64,000 nucleotides of DNA from CBDDDW01 sp965226805 (GCA_965226805.1 CBDDDW010000028.1:310001-374000); one strand, 5' to 3'; shown: positions 9,396 to 18,204, numbered from the stretch's first letter. The notes: a model not told the origin generated them from the letters alone. Translations and numbers: made by a program.

Positions 9396-9626
9396 ATGTC
9401 CAAGATCAGACTAGGAGAACCAAATTTGCCTGAGGAAAAACACCCGGTGAACGTCCTGTTTACAAAAGTTGAGTACGCCAAGCTTGTACGAAAGGCTACG
9501 GAACTCACTCTGGACGAGGGCCGCCGGGTCTCCGTAGCCGAGTTGGTCAGGAGACTTGCGCTCTCAAACGACGGCGGACTGCAATTAGCGACAACGGGCA
9601 CGGGGCTCAGAACCGGATCTGATTAA
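9396..9626 (+). CDS. Small RHH-like protein
   Basis: A 76-residue protein 11 bp after the TelA gene. The segment KHPVNVLFTKVEYAKLVRKA followed by a charged turn and VSVAELVRRLALSN has the strand-helix-helix look of ribbon-helix-helix DNA-binding proteins. It could autoregulate the XpaC/TelA operon, but its position as the last gene is the only support. Start ATG 9396 has no strong ribosome-binding site, consistent with coupling to the upstream gene. Confidence 0.5.
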   Translation: MSKIRLGEPNLPEEKHPVNVLFTKVEYAKLVRKATELTLDEGRRVSVAELVRRLALSNDGGLQLATTGTGLRTGSD

Positions 9627-10123
9627 GGAGCGAAGGATTCAGAGGAGAAAAACACCTCGTAGTCCGGCCCCCCGGTTAGAGTTTAAGGAGCGCCGATGCC
9701 GTATATTCCTTTGAGGGTTTAAGTCTAACCCCCTCCCTTGTGTGCCGATAGAACGGTTTGGAGAGAGGAAGTTCGTCGATCTGGACATCGGACTCACGGG
9801 TGGAGATGTAGCTTGTGCCGCTCGTACTGAGTCCCGCTCACGACGCCCCTTTGGTCCTCATACAGTTCAATGGCCGAGGCATCGAGATCCTTAAAGCGAG
9901 TGAACGATGTTTCAGCGATGCGACAAACCAACTCCGTGAGCTAGCTGGTGCCGCTGTCGGGGTAGAGACTGGTAGCCGATCGAGCAGGGCGAGGCGCCTC
10001 TGATGGAAGCCGGGACAATCCCCCATAGAAGTTCTCCCGGCTCCAACCACACTTCCCACCTCATTGTCTCTGCCATTCAGTTCCCGGGATATTTCTCACC
10101 CTCGTATTTTCCGCGTCTGGTGT
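9627..10123. other. Intergenic stretch without a recognisable gene
   Basis: About 500 bp between the RHH-like gene and an IS256 tail. A 62-codon plus-strand reading frame at 9815-10003 has a protein-like piece (LIQFNGRGIEILKASE) but no ribosome-binding site and no recognisable family; it may be debris of a gene destroyed by the insertion. No tRNA or promoter was recognised. Confidence 0.4.
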
Positions 10124-10432
10124 TGGCCTTCTCCAGCTTCCCACTCGCCCACTGGAAGAAGATCTGGTCCAACAACCCCCTGGAGCGTCTCAACAAGGAG
10201 ATACGGCGCCGCACCGATGTGGTGGGCATCTTCCCTAACCGCCCAGCTGTCCGTCGCCTGGTCGGCGCCGTCCTAGCTGAGCAGCACGACGAGTGGGCCG
10301 TCGGCCGTCGATACATGACACAGGAGGTAACCACCTTCAACGAAGCTCTACCCAGAGCCGAACTCGCAGAGGCAGCGGCCTAGACGATATCAACAGGATG
10401 ACGTACTCTTACACCACTCTATGGGACGTGAC
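10124..10432 (+). pseudogene. 3' remnant of an IS256-family transposase gene
   Basis: The last ~86 codons and right terminal repeat of an IS256-type element. They are nearly identical to 16799-17109 of the complete copy in this window (LAFSSFPLAHWKKIWSNNPL through AELAEAAA). Coding differences include Leu for Met and Phe for Ser. Homology begins abruptly at 10124 and ends at ATGGGACGTGAC (10432). The preceding 120 bp are unrelated, so the 5' portion was lost. Confidence 0.85.
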
Positions 10433-10493
10433 CGTTAGGTCCGGACGGCAACACATACGGTGGGATTACATCGAATAGCCGGAAGGTAAGTAA

Positions 10494-11318
10494 ATGTCCG
10501 TAAACTGGCTTTTGAAAGCTACTGCCCGTGTGCTCGACTTGGTATCTGTAGGGCAAAGGCAGCCGCAGGGCAAGAACCATCAACCCGACGGTGTCGAGTT
10601 GATGAACGCTCCCTACCCGGCCAATTGGATCAAGGAGCGGCTTGGAGACTGGGCTTCAGAGGATGGTATGTTCGTGGGATCTGTAGTCCCAGAGGGATTT
10701 GAAGCCTACGCACGAGTCTTTCACCCGGCCAAACTCTGGAAAGCTGACCGAAGTTGGGAACAGGTGAGGTGGTCCACTGTGGCGTCGTGGAACGGGAAAG
10801 TCGTTCATCCACAGATGCAGTTCTGTCGAATCGCAAACCTTGACTTACACTTACACGAAAAACCTTCGTGGGGCCACATCCCGTTCTATGGGATGCTACC
10901 CGAGGACGAGTGCCAGGTTCTGATCAGTGTCCTCAAAGGGTTCACTTCCACACCCGGACGCTGCTATTTCTCCCTTTGGCACGGCTACGGATTCCTTGAT
11001 GACCGCTACTTCAAGAGGGTAGCTAAGTTGAAAGTTCCACGCAGGGAGGAGTACTTGGTCTTTTGTGGCCCTTTAAACAGCATCATGTCGTTTTACAAGC
11101 ATGTTGGGGGAAGATGGGGGCAATCGCCAAATATCTGGTGGCCGGAGGACAGGGCTTGGTGTGTGGCAACCGACATTGACCTGTACGACACCTACGCTGG
11201 TGGGACCGAAGAGTGCATCGAGGCGATCATGAGCAACCCGGACCTGGAGGCACTGCCCACCACTCTAGAGGCTCGACTCGATCTAGGTGGAGACACCATC
11301 AATGCCAGGGACGTGTAA
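10494..11318 (+). CDS. Hypothetical protein, conserved type, no known domain
   Basis: A 274-residue soluble protein rich in Trp and Tyr (VFHPAKLWKADRSWEQVRW; WWPEDRAWCVATDIDLYDTY). The last motif resembles uncharacterised proteins I associate with actinomycetes and Chloroflexota, but I can assign no function. ATG 10494 has GGAAGG upstream; an internal ATG at 10602 (MNAPYPANW) may be the true start since the first 36 residues look atypical. It stands alone between an IS256 tail and an IS1380-type element. Confidence 0.65.
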   Translation: MSVNWLLKATARVLDLVSVGQRQPQGKNHQPDGVELMNAPYPANWIKERLGDWASEDGMFVGSVVPEGFEAYARVFHPAKLWKADRSWEQVRWSTVASWNGKVVHPQMQFCRIANLDLHLHEKPSWGHIPFYGMLPEDECQVLISVLKGFTSTPGRCYFSLWHGYGFLDDRYFKRVAKLKVPRREEYLVFCGPLNSIMSFYKHVGGRWGQSPNIWWPEDRAWCVATDIDLYDTYAGGTEECIEAIMSNPDLEALPTTLEARLDLGGDTINARDV

Positions 11319-11504
11319 GGGAAAGGACATGACGGAGCTGGATATTAGCCGATATTTCCCAGATGGAATCCAGTGCTTTCATAAACACACCATCCTGAGA
11401 CAGTCCAGACTATAAGATCGCCTGCTGAAGTTGTCAACTGCCACCAACCGCGCTAATATCACTTCATCTAGAGAAACAGGGTCTCCAAACCACTGGGAAA
11501 GGCT

Positions 11505-13024
11505 CTAAACGGATTATTCAGACCGAACCTCACGCTGCAAGTCGCGCACCTTGCTCAGGGCAGCCTCGATATGATCACGATTCCCTAACAGACACATGCT
11601 CCTATCCAGGATTGAAACGAAGTCTCCCTATCCGCTCCAGCATTTCATCGAACATCTCCCTGGTCACCATCACCTCGGCAAGCTGGAACACAAGCCTCCT
11701 CGCATGACGCACCAGTCGCCCGCCTATCTTGATGAGTCTCGTCTGAATACTTGTCAGGGACCAGCTCTTTATCGCTTCTGGCAGAGCCAGCCTTCTGAAG
11801 AAGTTGCCCAGATTGTATGCCAGGATGAATAGCCACAGCCTCACCTGATTAGCCACGAACTTATGGCACGAGAGCCGAGTCCAATTGAGGGCGTATTTCC
11901 CCTCTTTAATCCACTGCTCTGCTGTGCCTCTGCCATTGTAGAAGCTGACTAGTCCCTTCGTTGGATAGCTCAGGTTGGTTACGATGAAGCCTACTCTTGG
12001 GAACAGTTCTCCCTGATGCCACTCCACCTTGGCCACTACTCTTCGAGGAACATTCCAACTCTGGGCCTGATAAACGAAGTCGTGATACGAGACGATGGGC
12101 TTTTGAGAGGGCCACTCGGTAGGCCGTACCAACAGGTGAGCTATTTCCTTCTGAAGCACTTCGTTCGCCGGAAGCCTTATGGCGTAGCCGATATGCCTTG
12201 TCTCCAGGTACTCGTAAATCTCAGGCTTGGCAAAAGCAGCGTCTGCTCGAAACAGCAGCCTCACCGCCAGCTTCAGGTAGCGCTCGACGATGGGATTGAT
12301 GAACTCCTTCCAGCCATCGGCGCTGTGGACGTTGCCTGGTCTGAGAACCGCCCCTTCGCAATCTCCAAACTGGTTGAAGCAGAACAAGGGGTGATAGCAC
12401 ATGCATCCAAAGTGGCCGTTGTAGGCTGCTTCCTCCTGCTCGCCATGCACCGGACTCTCCGAACTGTCGATGTCCAGGATGATACGCCTGTGTACGGTCT
12501 TGGCTAATGCACGTTTTATCCATTCGACATTCAGCCGCTCAATGCCCTTGAGGTTTTCCTTTTGTGTCAGCAACTCCGTCTCGAACCTACCCATCTCGCT
12601 GGTGCTGGCCGCGTTCCTGTCAGGGCCTTTCCAGCCTACCACTACTCTCAGGGCTGGGTCTTGGGAAAGGCGGTCGGCATCATTGGTGTCGTCGTATCCA
12701 GCGAGGCGGCTGTAGACTGACTGTCTCAGCAGTGGGATTAGCTGATGCAGGATGTTTTTGCCCGTTCGACTCTCTTTGAGGAATTCGTCGGCAGAGTCGG
12801 TCAGGCTTAGGGCGTCATCAAGCTCTCTGCACGCCAGCAGTCCTGCGTCTGAGGTGATGGTAGCACCGCGAAACTCCACGCGAACTTTGGAGTCAAAGTC
12901 GAGCTTGAGAGGGGTCTTTTCGTCGTCACCCATAAGGTGCCTCCAACACGATTACGTAATCAGAAGCCAGAACCTATATTCATGGGTGTATTATAATGTA
13001 TAGACTCCCATTATATCCGTTTAG
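11505..13024 (-). mobile_element. IS1380-like insertion sequence (copy 1), ends tentative
   Basis: Encloses the 443-aa transposase. A candidate 10-bp terminal inverted repeat CTAAACGGAT occurs at 11505-11514 and, as ATCCGTTTAG, at 13015-13024. The implied size, about 1.5 kb, suits the family. No target duplication is evident, so the boundaries are provisional. Confidence 0.45.
11602..12933 (-). CDS. IS1380-type DDE transposase
   Basis: A 443-residue transposase. An N-terminal beta-rich region (VRVEFRGATITSDAGLLACRELDD) precedes the DDE core: IILDIDSSESPVHGEQE (first Asp), LLFRADAAFAKPEIYEYLE (second Asp) and a C-terminal YNGRGTAEQWIKEGKYALNW (Glu), as in IS4/IS1380-group enzymes. Full length with no internal stop, ATG start, so possibly active. 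It is only distantly related to the second IS1380 transposase at 14225-15550. Confidence 0.88.
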   Translation of the reverse strand: MGDDEKTPLKLDFDSKVRVEFRGATITSDAGLLACRELDDALSLTDSADEFLKESRTGKNILHQLIPLLRQSVYSRLAGYDDTNDADRLSQDPALRVVVGWKGPDRNAASTSEMGRFETELLTQKENLKGIERLNVEWIKRALAKTVHRRIILDIDSSESPVHGEQEEAAYNGHFGCMCYHPLFCFNQFGDCEGAVLRPGNVHSADGWKEFINPIVERYLKLAVRLLFRADAAFAKPEIYEYLETRHIGYAIRLPANEVLQKEIAHLLVRPTEWPSQKPIVSYHDFVYQAQSWNVPRRVVAKVEWHQGELFPRVGFIVTNLSYPTKGLVSFYNGRGTAEQWIKEGKYALNWTRLSCHKFVANQVRLWLFILAYNLGNFFRRLALPEAIKSWSLTSIQTRLIKIGGRLVRHARRLVFQLAEVMVTREMFDEMLERIGRLRFNPG

Positions 13025-13060
13025 TAATCAGAATATTCATAGTAATCACAGGAACGCCAA

Positions 13061-13465
13061 TCACCACTTGGGTCTATCTGGGAAATCCAGGTTAAGGATT
13101 TCTTCGCTCATCTCAGGGGCGTAGCTTTCCCAAGAACACGCCACGAATAGTTTGGGAAGGATGTCGCCCCGCTCGTCGAGCCATCGCCAATAGGACCCAA
13201 GGCCCGGCGCCTCCCCACTCCCGCTGTCTGCCGAGCGGCCGAAAAGCAGGACGCAGTTAAAAGAGTCCTGATGCTCCAGCTCCGGTGCCATGTCCTCCGG
13301 CCGCTCCACACGCAGTGGTCCGCTACCCCTGAGGAGAATGCCGCGCCGCTTCATGGTCGCGTACAGGCGGTCACAGAAGTCGGACTCCCAACCTCCGGAA
13401 TTGGCGGACGCGTCTACAATCAGGATAGCCGGCTTGCCGGCGACGGACGCCGAGCTCCACAGCAT
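13061..13465 (-). CDS. Hypothetical protein
   Basis: A 134-residue soluble protein of unknown function. The start (GKPAILIVDASANSGGWE) suggests an alpha/beta fold with an early acidic strand; the middle reads NCVLLFGRSADSGSGEAP and the end NLDFPDRPKW. It ends about 36 bp from the presumed end of IS1380 copy 1, so its 3' neighbour may have been displaced. ATG at 13465. No family recognised. Confidence 0.5.
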   Translation of the reverse strand: MLWSSASVAGKPAILIVDASANSGGWESDFCDRLYATMKRRGILLRGSGPLRVERPEDMAPELEHQDSFNCVLLFGRSADSGSGEAPGLGSYWRWLDERGDILPKLFVACSWESYAPEMSEEILNLDFPDRPKW

Positions 13466-13494
13466 CGATCAGACCCCTCCTCTCCTAGCCGCGT

Positions 13495-13712
13495 GCTGGA
13501 ACCCTCTTTCGACCATCCCCCCTGGCCCCCTTCCCTTCGACAGGCTCAGGACATGCCTGGCCAGGAAGGGGGAGAAAAACTTATACCTGAGGGACACCCC
13601 TTCGGCTGGCTCAGGGCAGGCTCTCAGACTCCCGGCCCTTCGGCAGGCTCAGGACAGGCAAAGGGGCTTCGCCCCTCTGCACACCCCTTTCTTCCGTAGC
13701 CTCCTAGGGCTG
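13495..13712. repeat. Interspersed repeat family A, copy 1
   Basis: About 215 bp of non-coding repeat containing three versions of CCCTTCGRCAGGCTCAGGRCA plus AAAGGGGCTTCGCCCCTCTG near its end. An inverted copy lies at 46798-46986 and a truncated one at 23913-23966. No coding potential. Confidence 0.75.
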
Positions 13713-13762
13713 GCGCTGAGTGACCCAAAGCTGTACGAGGGTCTTCCCGACGACCACCGGCC

Positions 13763-13936
13763 TCACCTGGTCAAAGCTTTGCTCAGCAGGTTGGCTTCGT
13801 TCTCATCGAGAAAATACTCAAGGGCTGTAGTCGCCCCCAGCTTTTTCAGGGTGATAACGAGGCGCAATCGGCCGTCGTCGGTCCTCTCCAGTTCCAGCGT
13901 CTTTGGCTCCCGCGAAGTTTGAAAAAGGCTCTCCAT
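13763..13936 (-). CDS. Small hypothetical protein
   Basis: About 57 residues from the ATG at 13936 (MESLFQTSREPKTLELERTD), with a charged strand-rich body and C-terminus NEANLLSKALTR. The IS1380 copy 2 inverted repeat begins 8 bp upstream, so any original promoter and ribosome-binding site have been removed; the gene may be unexpressed or driven from the element. Codon use looks protein-like but no family is recognised. Confidence 0.4.
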   Translation of the reverse strand: MESLFQTSREPKTLELERTDDGRLRLVITLKKLGATTALEYFLDENEANLLSKALTR

Positions 13937-13944
13937 AAATAACA

Positions 13945-15677
13945 CCTAAGCCCGAATCCACCGAAGGACACCGATGGACGGCGTGAGGAAAGCGGAAGGG
14001 GGGGGTGAGGGAGCTACAGGGGAAATAGCCTGGGTTCCATTTGGGGTAGGGAGGTCGGCGGACGGTCTTCATCGCCGCACAGGGGCCTCTATGGCCGTCT
14101 GCGGGAGCTGCGATGCGCGGGATGGCGAGAGAATACGCAGCAGGGAACTCTCTCGGACCGGGCTGGCGCGAGTCTGCGGGGATCTTCGGTTGTCCGGTGG
14201 GTGGGTCGGTCGCCGACGGTGCCGTCAGGCCGGGAGTGGAATGGCTCGCAGCCGGGCCAAGGCGCGGCTGAACTTCTCAGCCCAAGGCCAGCGATCCGGA
14301 AGATGCAGGGTCAACCGGCGTGCCGAGCGAGTGAGCCGTCCGGCCAGGGAGAAGAACCGCCGCCGGAGGGTCTTGGTGGTGGCTATCCGCTCTCCCAGAC
14401 CGATCCGCGCCGTCCAGCGGGCCAGGTTGTGGGCCATCGTCTGGACGGCCAGCCAGGCGCCGTTGGCGGCGAAGCGGCCCGAGGGGAGATGGTTCAGCCC
14501 GACGCCGTACTTGAGGTCGCGTATGGCATTCTCGATCTCGGCGTGGCGGCGATGGTCAGCCTCCAGTTCGAGCAACTCCCCGTCCCGGTCGGTGATGAAG
14601 CCGTGATAGCTGTATTTGGCGAAGAGGGCCAGTTGGGAACCGGGCGTCGGCTTCACCCGCCGGACGATGAGCCGTACCGGCGCGGCGTCCGCCTCGGCCT
14701 GGAAGGGGGTGCAGGTGGTCTCGGCCACATCGGCGGCACCGTCCATCCAGTAAGGAATCGGCGTCCAGGCATCTTCGGGTATCGCCTCGATGAGATTGTG
14801 CAGGCTTTTGTGCTGGCGGATGGTGATGGAGTAACGGACATCCATCTTGCGGCAGACGGATACCACGCCATGAGTGTAGAACCCGCTGTCGGCCCGTAGC
14901 GTGAGTCGTCCGTTGGCCCCGGCGTAGCGCACCCGTCCCACCGTCTCCCGCAGGAAGTGGGCGGCGCCGCGAGCGGTGTTGGCCCGGCCCTCGCGCAGGC
15001 GGGCCATCAGCACGTCGCCGGTGCCGGCGGCGACGGCCAACAGCGGGTGATAGCCCCGCTTGCCGGTATAGCCGTGGTGGCGTGCGCCCTCCTTGGCCAG
15101 TCCGTAGGTCTCGCAGATGGTGGAGTCCATGTCAATGGTCAGGGGCCCGTCGCCGGGTCCCGCCCCGGCCTGCCAAGCCCGGGCCAGCAACTCGCGGCTC
15201 ACCCGGTCGAGTTGACGGACGTGGCCCCACCGGAAGCTGCGCAGGAAGGTGCCCAGGGTGGATGGCGCCTTGACCGTGCCGCCCAGGGTGCAGGCCGTCC
15301 CCCCGGTGCGCAACACATCGGCGTCGTCAATGCAGTCGCCCCCAGCCAGCGCAGACGCCACCAGCGTCATCATCTTGTCGCTCGTGTTCGCCCGCCCCGG
15401 GGCATCGCCCAGGTCGAGGCGCTGCCGGACGAGCTCGGGCAGGCCGAGGTGCCGCGCCAGGGTGGCCGGAAGGAGCAGCCCGGCATTGGCCACCAAGCGG
15501 CGGTCGTCGAAGGTGATTTGGATCCGGTCGGGGTGGTTGCGTGGCAGCATCTATTGGGTGCTCCTTTTCCGGGGTCGGTTTTTTGCTACAAAACCATTAT
15601 CCCAGAAGCACAGGAGCACCTTCTTGCCGCTTCAGGACGCTAACCCGACGCCCTCCTTCGGTGGATTCGGGCTTAGG
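13945..15677 (-). mobile_element. IS1380-family insertion sequence (copy 2), 24-bp perfect terminal repeats
   Basis: A 1733-bp element bounded by a perfect 24-bp inverted repeat at 13945-13968 and 15654-15677 (outer end CCTAAGCCCGAATCCACCG). It encloses one transposase gene. Its right end abuts the left end of an IS3-family element (15671-15740), so it landed in, or recombined with, that IS3 copy. No target duplication seen. Confidence 0.85.
14225..15550 (-). CDS. IS1380-family transposase
   Basis: A 441-residue IS1380 transposase. Catalytic signatures: GPLTIDMDSTICETYGLAK (first Asp), RLTLRADSGFYTHGVV (second Asp) and HRRHAEIENAIRDLKYGVG (Glu). The frame is open from ATG 15550 to the stop at 14225, and the enclosing element has intact ends, so it may be mobile. 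GC content is clearly higher than in the neighbouring host genes, consistent with recent arrival. Confidence 0.92.
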   Translation of the reverse strand: MLPRNHPDRIQITFDDRRLVANAGLLLPATLARHLGLPELVRQRLDLGDAPGRANTSDKMMTLVASALAGGDCIDDADVLRTGGTACTLGGTVKAPSTLGTFLRSFRWGHVRQLDRVSRELLARAWQAGAGPGDGPLTIDMDSTICETYGLAKEGARHHGYTGKRGYHPLLAVAAGTGDVLMARLREGRANTARGAAHFLRETVGRVRYAGANGRLTLRADSGFYTHGVVSVCRKMDVRYSITIRQHKSLHNLIEAIPEDAWTPIPYWMDGAADVAETTCTPFQAEADAAPVRLIVRRVKPTPGSQLALFAKYSYHGFITDRDGELLELEADHRRHAEIENAIRDLKYGVGLNHLPSGRFAANGAWLAVQTMAHNLARWTARIGLGERIATTKTLRRRFFSLAGRLTRSARRLTLHLPDRWPWAEKFSRALARLRAIPLPA

Positions 15678-15740
15678 GTTAATCTACCCCTCTGAAGGAG
15701 CCTCTACCACCCCCAACCTCTTCGGTTTTCTAGGCCTCAA
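15671..15740 (-). mobile_element. Left-end remnant of the IS3-family element
   Basis: Reverse complement of about 70 bp at 30532-30600, the 5' non-coding end of the complete IS3 copy, including the segment CCTCTACCACCCCCAACC. It is truncated on one side by IS1380 copy 2 and on the other by the IS256 element, which makes it the oldest layer of a nest. Confidence 0.8.
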
Positions 15741-15743
15741 TAA

Positions 15744-17109
15744 GTAGAGTCCCAGGAAGTGGTGTAACAAGAGTAGAGGGTCTGGATGAAGAGAGACCAC
15801 CACGTCATCCTTAGCGGGCAAAGACGAGCCTGAGAAAGGAGGACAACGGTGGTCAAGGAAAGGATGGACCTGCTTGAGCTAATGCGCAAGAGGGGAGTCG
15901 ACGGTGACGTGGACTTTCTACGAGAGGCACTGAGAGTGCTGGTCGAGGAGATCATGGAGGCTGATGTGTCATCGAGGACCGGTGCTGGGTATGGAGAACG
16001 CAACCCTGAGCGGGTGACCCAGCGCAACGGGTACCGGTCTCGAGCATGGGACACTCGCGTAGGGACCATGGAGTTGCAGATACCCAAGCTGAGGGAGGGG
16101 AGCTACTTTCCGAGCCTGCTGGAGCCACGGCGTCGCAGCGAGCGAGCTCTGCTGGCGGTGATCCAGCAGGCGTATGTGGAGGGTGTATCGACGAGGCGAG
16201 TGGATGATCTGGTCAAGGCTCTTGGGTGCGAGGGTATCTCAAAGAGCCAAGTGTCGCGTATCTGCCAGGAGCTGGACGGGGTGGTGGAGAGCTTCCTGGG
16301 TCGGCCGCTGGACGGCGGATCATATCCCTACCTGTGGCTGGACGCACTAACCCAGAAGGTCAGAGAGGCCGGTAGGATAGTCAACGTCAGCGTGGTGGTG
16401 GCGACGGCGGTCAATAGCGAGGGCAAGCGTGAGATCGTTGGGATGGACGTGGGTACCAGTGAAGACGGCGCCTTCTGGTTAGCCTTCCTGCGCTCACTGG
16501 TCGCCAGGGGCCTCGGCGGGGTGGAACTGGTGGTATCGGACGCTCATCAGGGACTCAGGGATGCCATCGCAACTGTCTTCGGTGGGGCCAGTTGGCAGCG
16601 GTGCCGCACCCACTTCATGACCAACCTGCTCACTCGGGTCCCCAGGAGCGCTCAGCCCTGGGTGGCCACCATGGTACGCACCATCTACCAGCAGCCGTCC
16701 CCTCAGGAAGTGCATGCCCAACTCGAGCGGGTGATTGCTCAGCTCCAGGACCCGTTCCCACAGGTCGCCTCTCGACTGGACGAGGCTGGACCCGACGTCC
16801 TGGCCTTCTCCAGCTTCCCACTCGCCCACTGGAAGAAGATCTGGTCCAACAACCCCCTGGAGCGTCTCAACAAGGAGATACGGCGCCGCACCGATGTGGT
16901 GGGCATCTTCCCTAACCGCCCAGCTGTCCGTCGCATGGTCGGCGCCGTCCTAGCTGAGCAGCACGACGAGTGGGCCGTCGGCCGTCGATACATGACACAG
17001 GAGGTAACCACCTCCAACGAAGCTCTACCCAGAGCCGAACTCGCAGAGGCAGCGGCCTAGACAATATCAACCGGATGACGTACTCTTACACCACTCTATG
17101 GGACGTGAC
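15744..17109 (+). mobile_element. Complete IS256-family insertion sequence
   Basis: About 1366 bp with imperfect terminal inverted repeats. The left end runs GTAGAGTCCCAGGAAGTGGT and the right end, reversed, GTCACGTCCCATAGAGTGGT. It contains one full-length transposase. No 8-9 bp target duplication is visible, suggesting later rearrangement at one side. The right end truncates a zinc-ribbon gene at 17110. Confidence 0.8.
15849..17060 (+). CDS. IS256-family transposase
   Basis: A 403-residue mutator-type transposase. An N-terminal region (LREALRVLVEEIMEADVSSR, RNGYRSR) leads to the DDE core: YPYLWLDALTQKVRE (Asp), GVELVVSDAHQGLRDAI (Asp, with the family signature) and the C-terminal KKIWSNNPLERLNKEIRRR (Glu). 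Full length and probably functional. The final third is duplicated at 10124-10383 as a remnant. Confidence 0.95.
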   Translation: MVKERMDLLELMRKRGVDGDVDFLREALRVLVEEIMEADVSSRTGAGYGERNPERVTQRNGYRSRAWDTRVGTMELQIPKLREGSYFPSLLEPRRRSERALLAVIQQAYVEGVSTRRVDDLVKALGCEGISKSQVSRICQELDGVVESFLGRPLDGGSYPYLWLDALTQKVREAGRIVNVSVVVATAVNSEGKREIVGMDVGTSEDGAFWLAFLRSLVARGLGGVELVVSDAHQGLRDAIATVFGGASWQRCRTHFMTNLLTRVPRSAQPWVATMVRTIYQQPSPQEVHAQLERVIAQLQDPFPQVASRLDEAGPDVLAFSSFPLAHWKKIWSNNPLERLNKEIRRRTDVVGIFPNRPAVRRMVGAVLAEQHDEWAVGRRYMTQEVTTSNEALPRAELAEAAA

Positions 17110-17334
17110 TTGGCGCCGCGATTCGACATGATACCCACTACCTGTGAGTGGCGATCGCAGCGCTATCCCGCACCGGCCGCAGAAGCTGGCCTGAAGCGAG
17201 TTCTCCGACCCGCAGCTCGCGCAGTACACTGCCTGCGGTCCTTCCCCAGATTGAACTTCCAGAGGAACCCCGCAGTTAACGCAGGCTCGCGCGTCTTGCG
17301 AGTTTTCGGTGCCACAGGTAGGGCACGCGGGCAT
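17086..17334 (-). CDS. Double zinc-ribbon protein, 3' end replaced by IS256
   Basis: About 82 residues with two zinc ribbons: CPTCGTENSQDARACVNCG and CASCGSENSLQASFCGRCG. The IS256 right end begins at 17109, so the last seven codons and the stop are contributed by the element and the original C-terminal domain is gone. By analogy with the upstream gene, it may once have carried an RDD or other membrane domain. ATG 17334 is preceded by AAGGAG; the longer GTG start at 17343 is less likely. It lies just downstream of the RDD gene on the same strand. Confidence 0.7.
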   Translation of the reverse strand: MPACPTCGTENSQDARACVNCGVPLEVQSGEGPQAVYCASCGSENSLQASFCGRCGIALRSPLTGSGYHVESRRQVTSHRVV

Positions 17335-17358
17335 ACCTCGCACTCCTTTGAGGTGGCT

Positions 17359-18015
17359 TCAGAAAGACGCTGCTTTGCCCCTCACCACGTGCCCGTTGAG
17401 GGGCATAAGCACAGGTGTCCTATTTTTCACCACGTAGGTGCCAGCCATCTTATCGTGCCAGCCCTGCTTCTGGCCGTCGAACGCTACCCAGATGTAGCCC
17501 AACAGGAACACTATGCCGGACACGAACTTACCGATAACTTCCCTTACTACGGCTCTTCCAACCCCAGGCACCTCGCCCTCCCAGGTTACCACCTTGATCC
17601 CGACCGCCTGCTTTCCAAGCGTCTGGCCCCGCAGCCCCAACTGGACGACGTACAGGATTAAGATCAGCAACTCGAGGAACGCGGCGAAACCCCCGAAGAT
17701 CAAGGTGAGGATTACGAGTGCCGCGAACAGAGTGATCCAATCTATAACCCCAGCAGCAAACCGAATCCAGAACCCCATGTGCGCTCGAGGGACGTCGGCT
17801 TGGGCGGGTTCAGGTCCCGCGGCAGGTCCTGCTGGGACACGCATCCCAGCGCCGCAGCTGCCGCAGAATCTCGCGCCGACGGGGTTTTCGGTCCCACACG
17901 CGGTACAGTAGCTGACCGACCCAGCACTCTCAGCCCGTGTCTCCAGGGGAACTCCACAGCTACCGCAAAACTGCGTTCCCTCCGAGTTTTCAGATCCACA
18001 GGTTACACACTTCAA
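17359..18015 (-). CDS. Zinc-ribbon RDD-family membrane protein
   Basis: About 218 residues. Two zinc ribbons at the N-terminus (CVTCGSENSEGTQFCGSCG and CTACGTENPVGARFCGSCG) are joined by a Pro/Ala linker to an RDD domain with three membrane helices from about residue 80: GFWIRFAAGVIDW with the RDD-type Arg and Asp, LRGQTLGKQAVGIKVV, and QGWHDKMAGTYVV. RDD proteins are small membrane proteins of uncertain, possibly transport, function. I chose TTG 18015 (product begins MKCVTCGSEN) because GAGGAG lies about 9 bp upstream; longer starts lack a ribosome-binding site. Confidence 0.85.
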   Translation of the reverse strand: MKCVTCGSENSEGTQFCGSCGVPLETRAESAGSVSYCTACGTENPVGARFCGSCGAGMRVPAGPAAGPEPAQADVPRAHMGFWIRFAAGVIDWITLFAALVILTLIFGGFAAFLELLILILYVVQLGLRGQTLGKQAVGIKVVTWEGEVPGVGRAVVREVIGKFVSGIVFLLGYIWVAFDGQKQGWHDKMAGTYVVKNRTPVLMPLNGHVVRGKAASF

Positions 18016-18195
18016 TCTATAGAACTCCTCATTGCACGGCGAACCCTGCGCGCGCAATTTTGGCCCGCCTTTCGCTCCGCTTGACAAAGGGCGATATTGC
18101 ACATTAGCGGTAGTTTACTCTCGCGACGTGTGCGGCACAACTTGGCCAATGTTGATACGCCGATGCTGGTGCCCCAACTACCGCCATCGTTCGCC

Positions 18196-18204
18196 TGCTA
18201 TAAT
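18196..18204 (+). promoter_or_regulatory. Extended -10 promoter element
   Basis: TGCTATAAT matches an extended -10 (TGnTATAAT), 54 bp before the Lon-like start. No good -35 hexamer is seen at the right spacing. Confidence 0.4.

Noticed and set aside
9815..10003. 62-aa ORF before the IS256 tail
   Set aside because: No ribosome-binding site or family; at best debris, so it is described under the intergenic entry rather than called as a gene.
13945..15677. CRISPR or other repeat array in repeat-rich regions
   Set aside because: The repeats are terminal inverted repeats or dispersed elements; no regularly spaced direct repeats with unique spacers exist.
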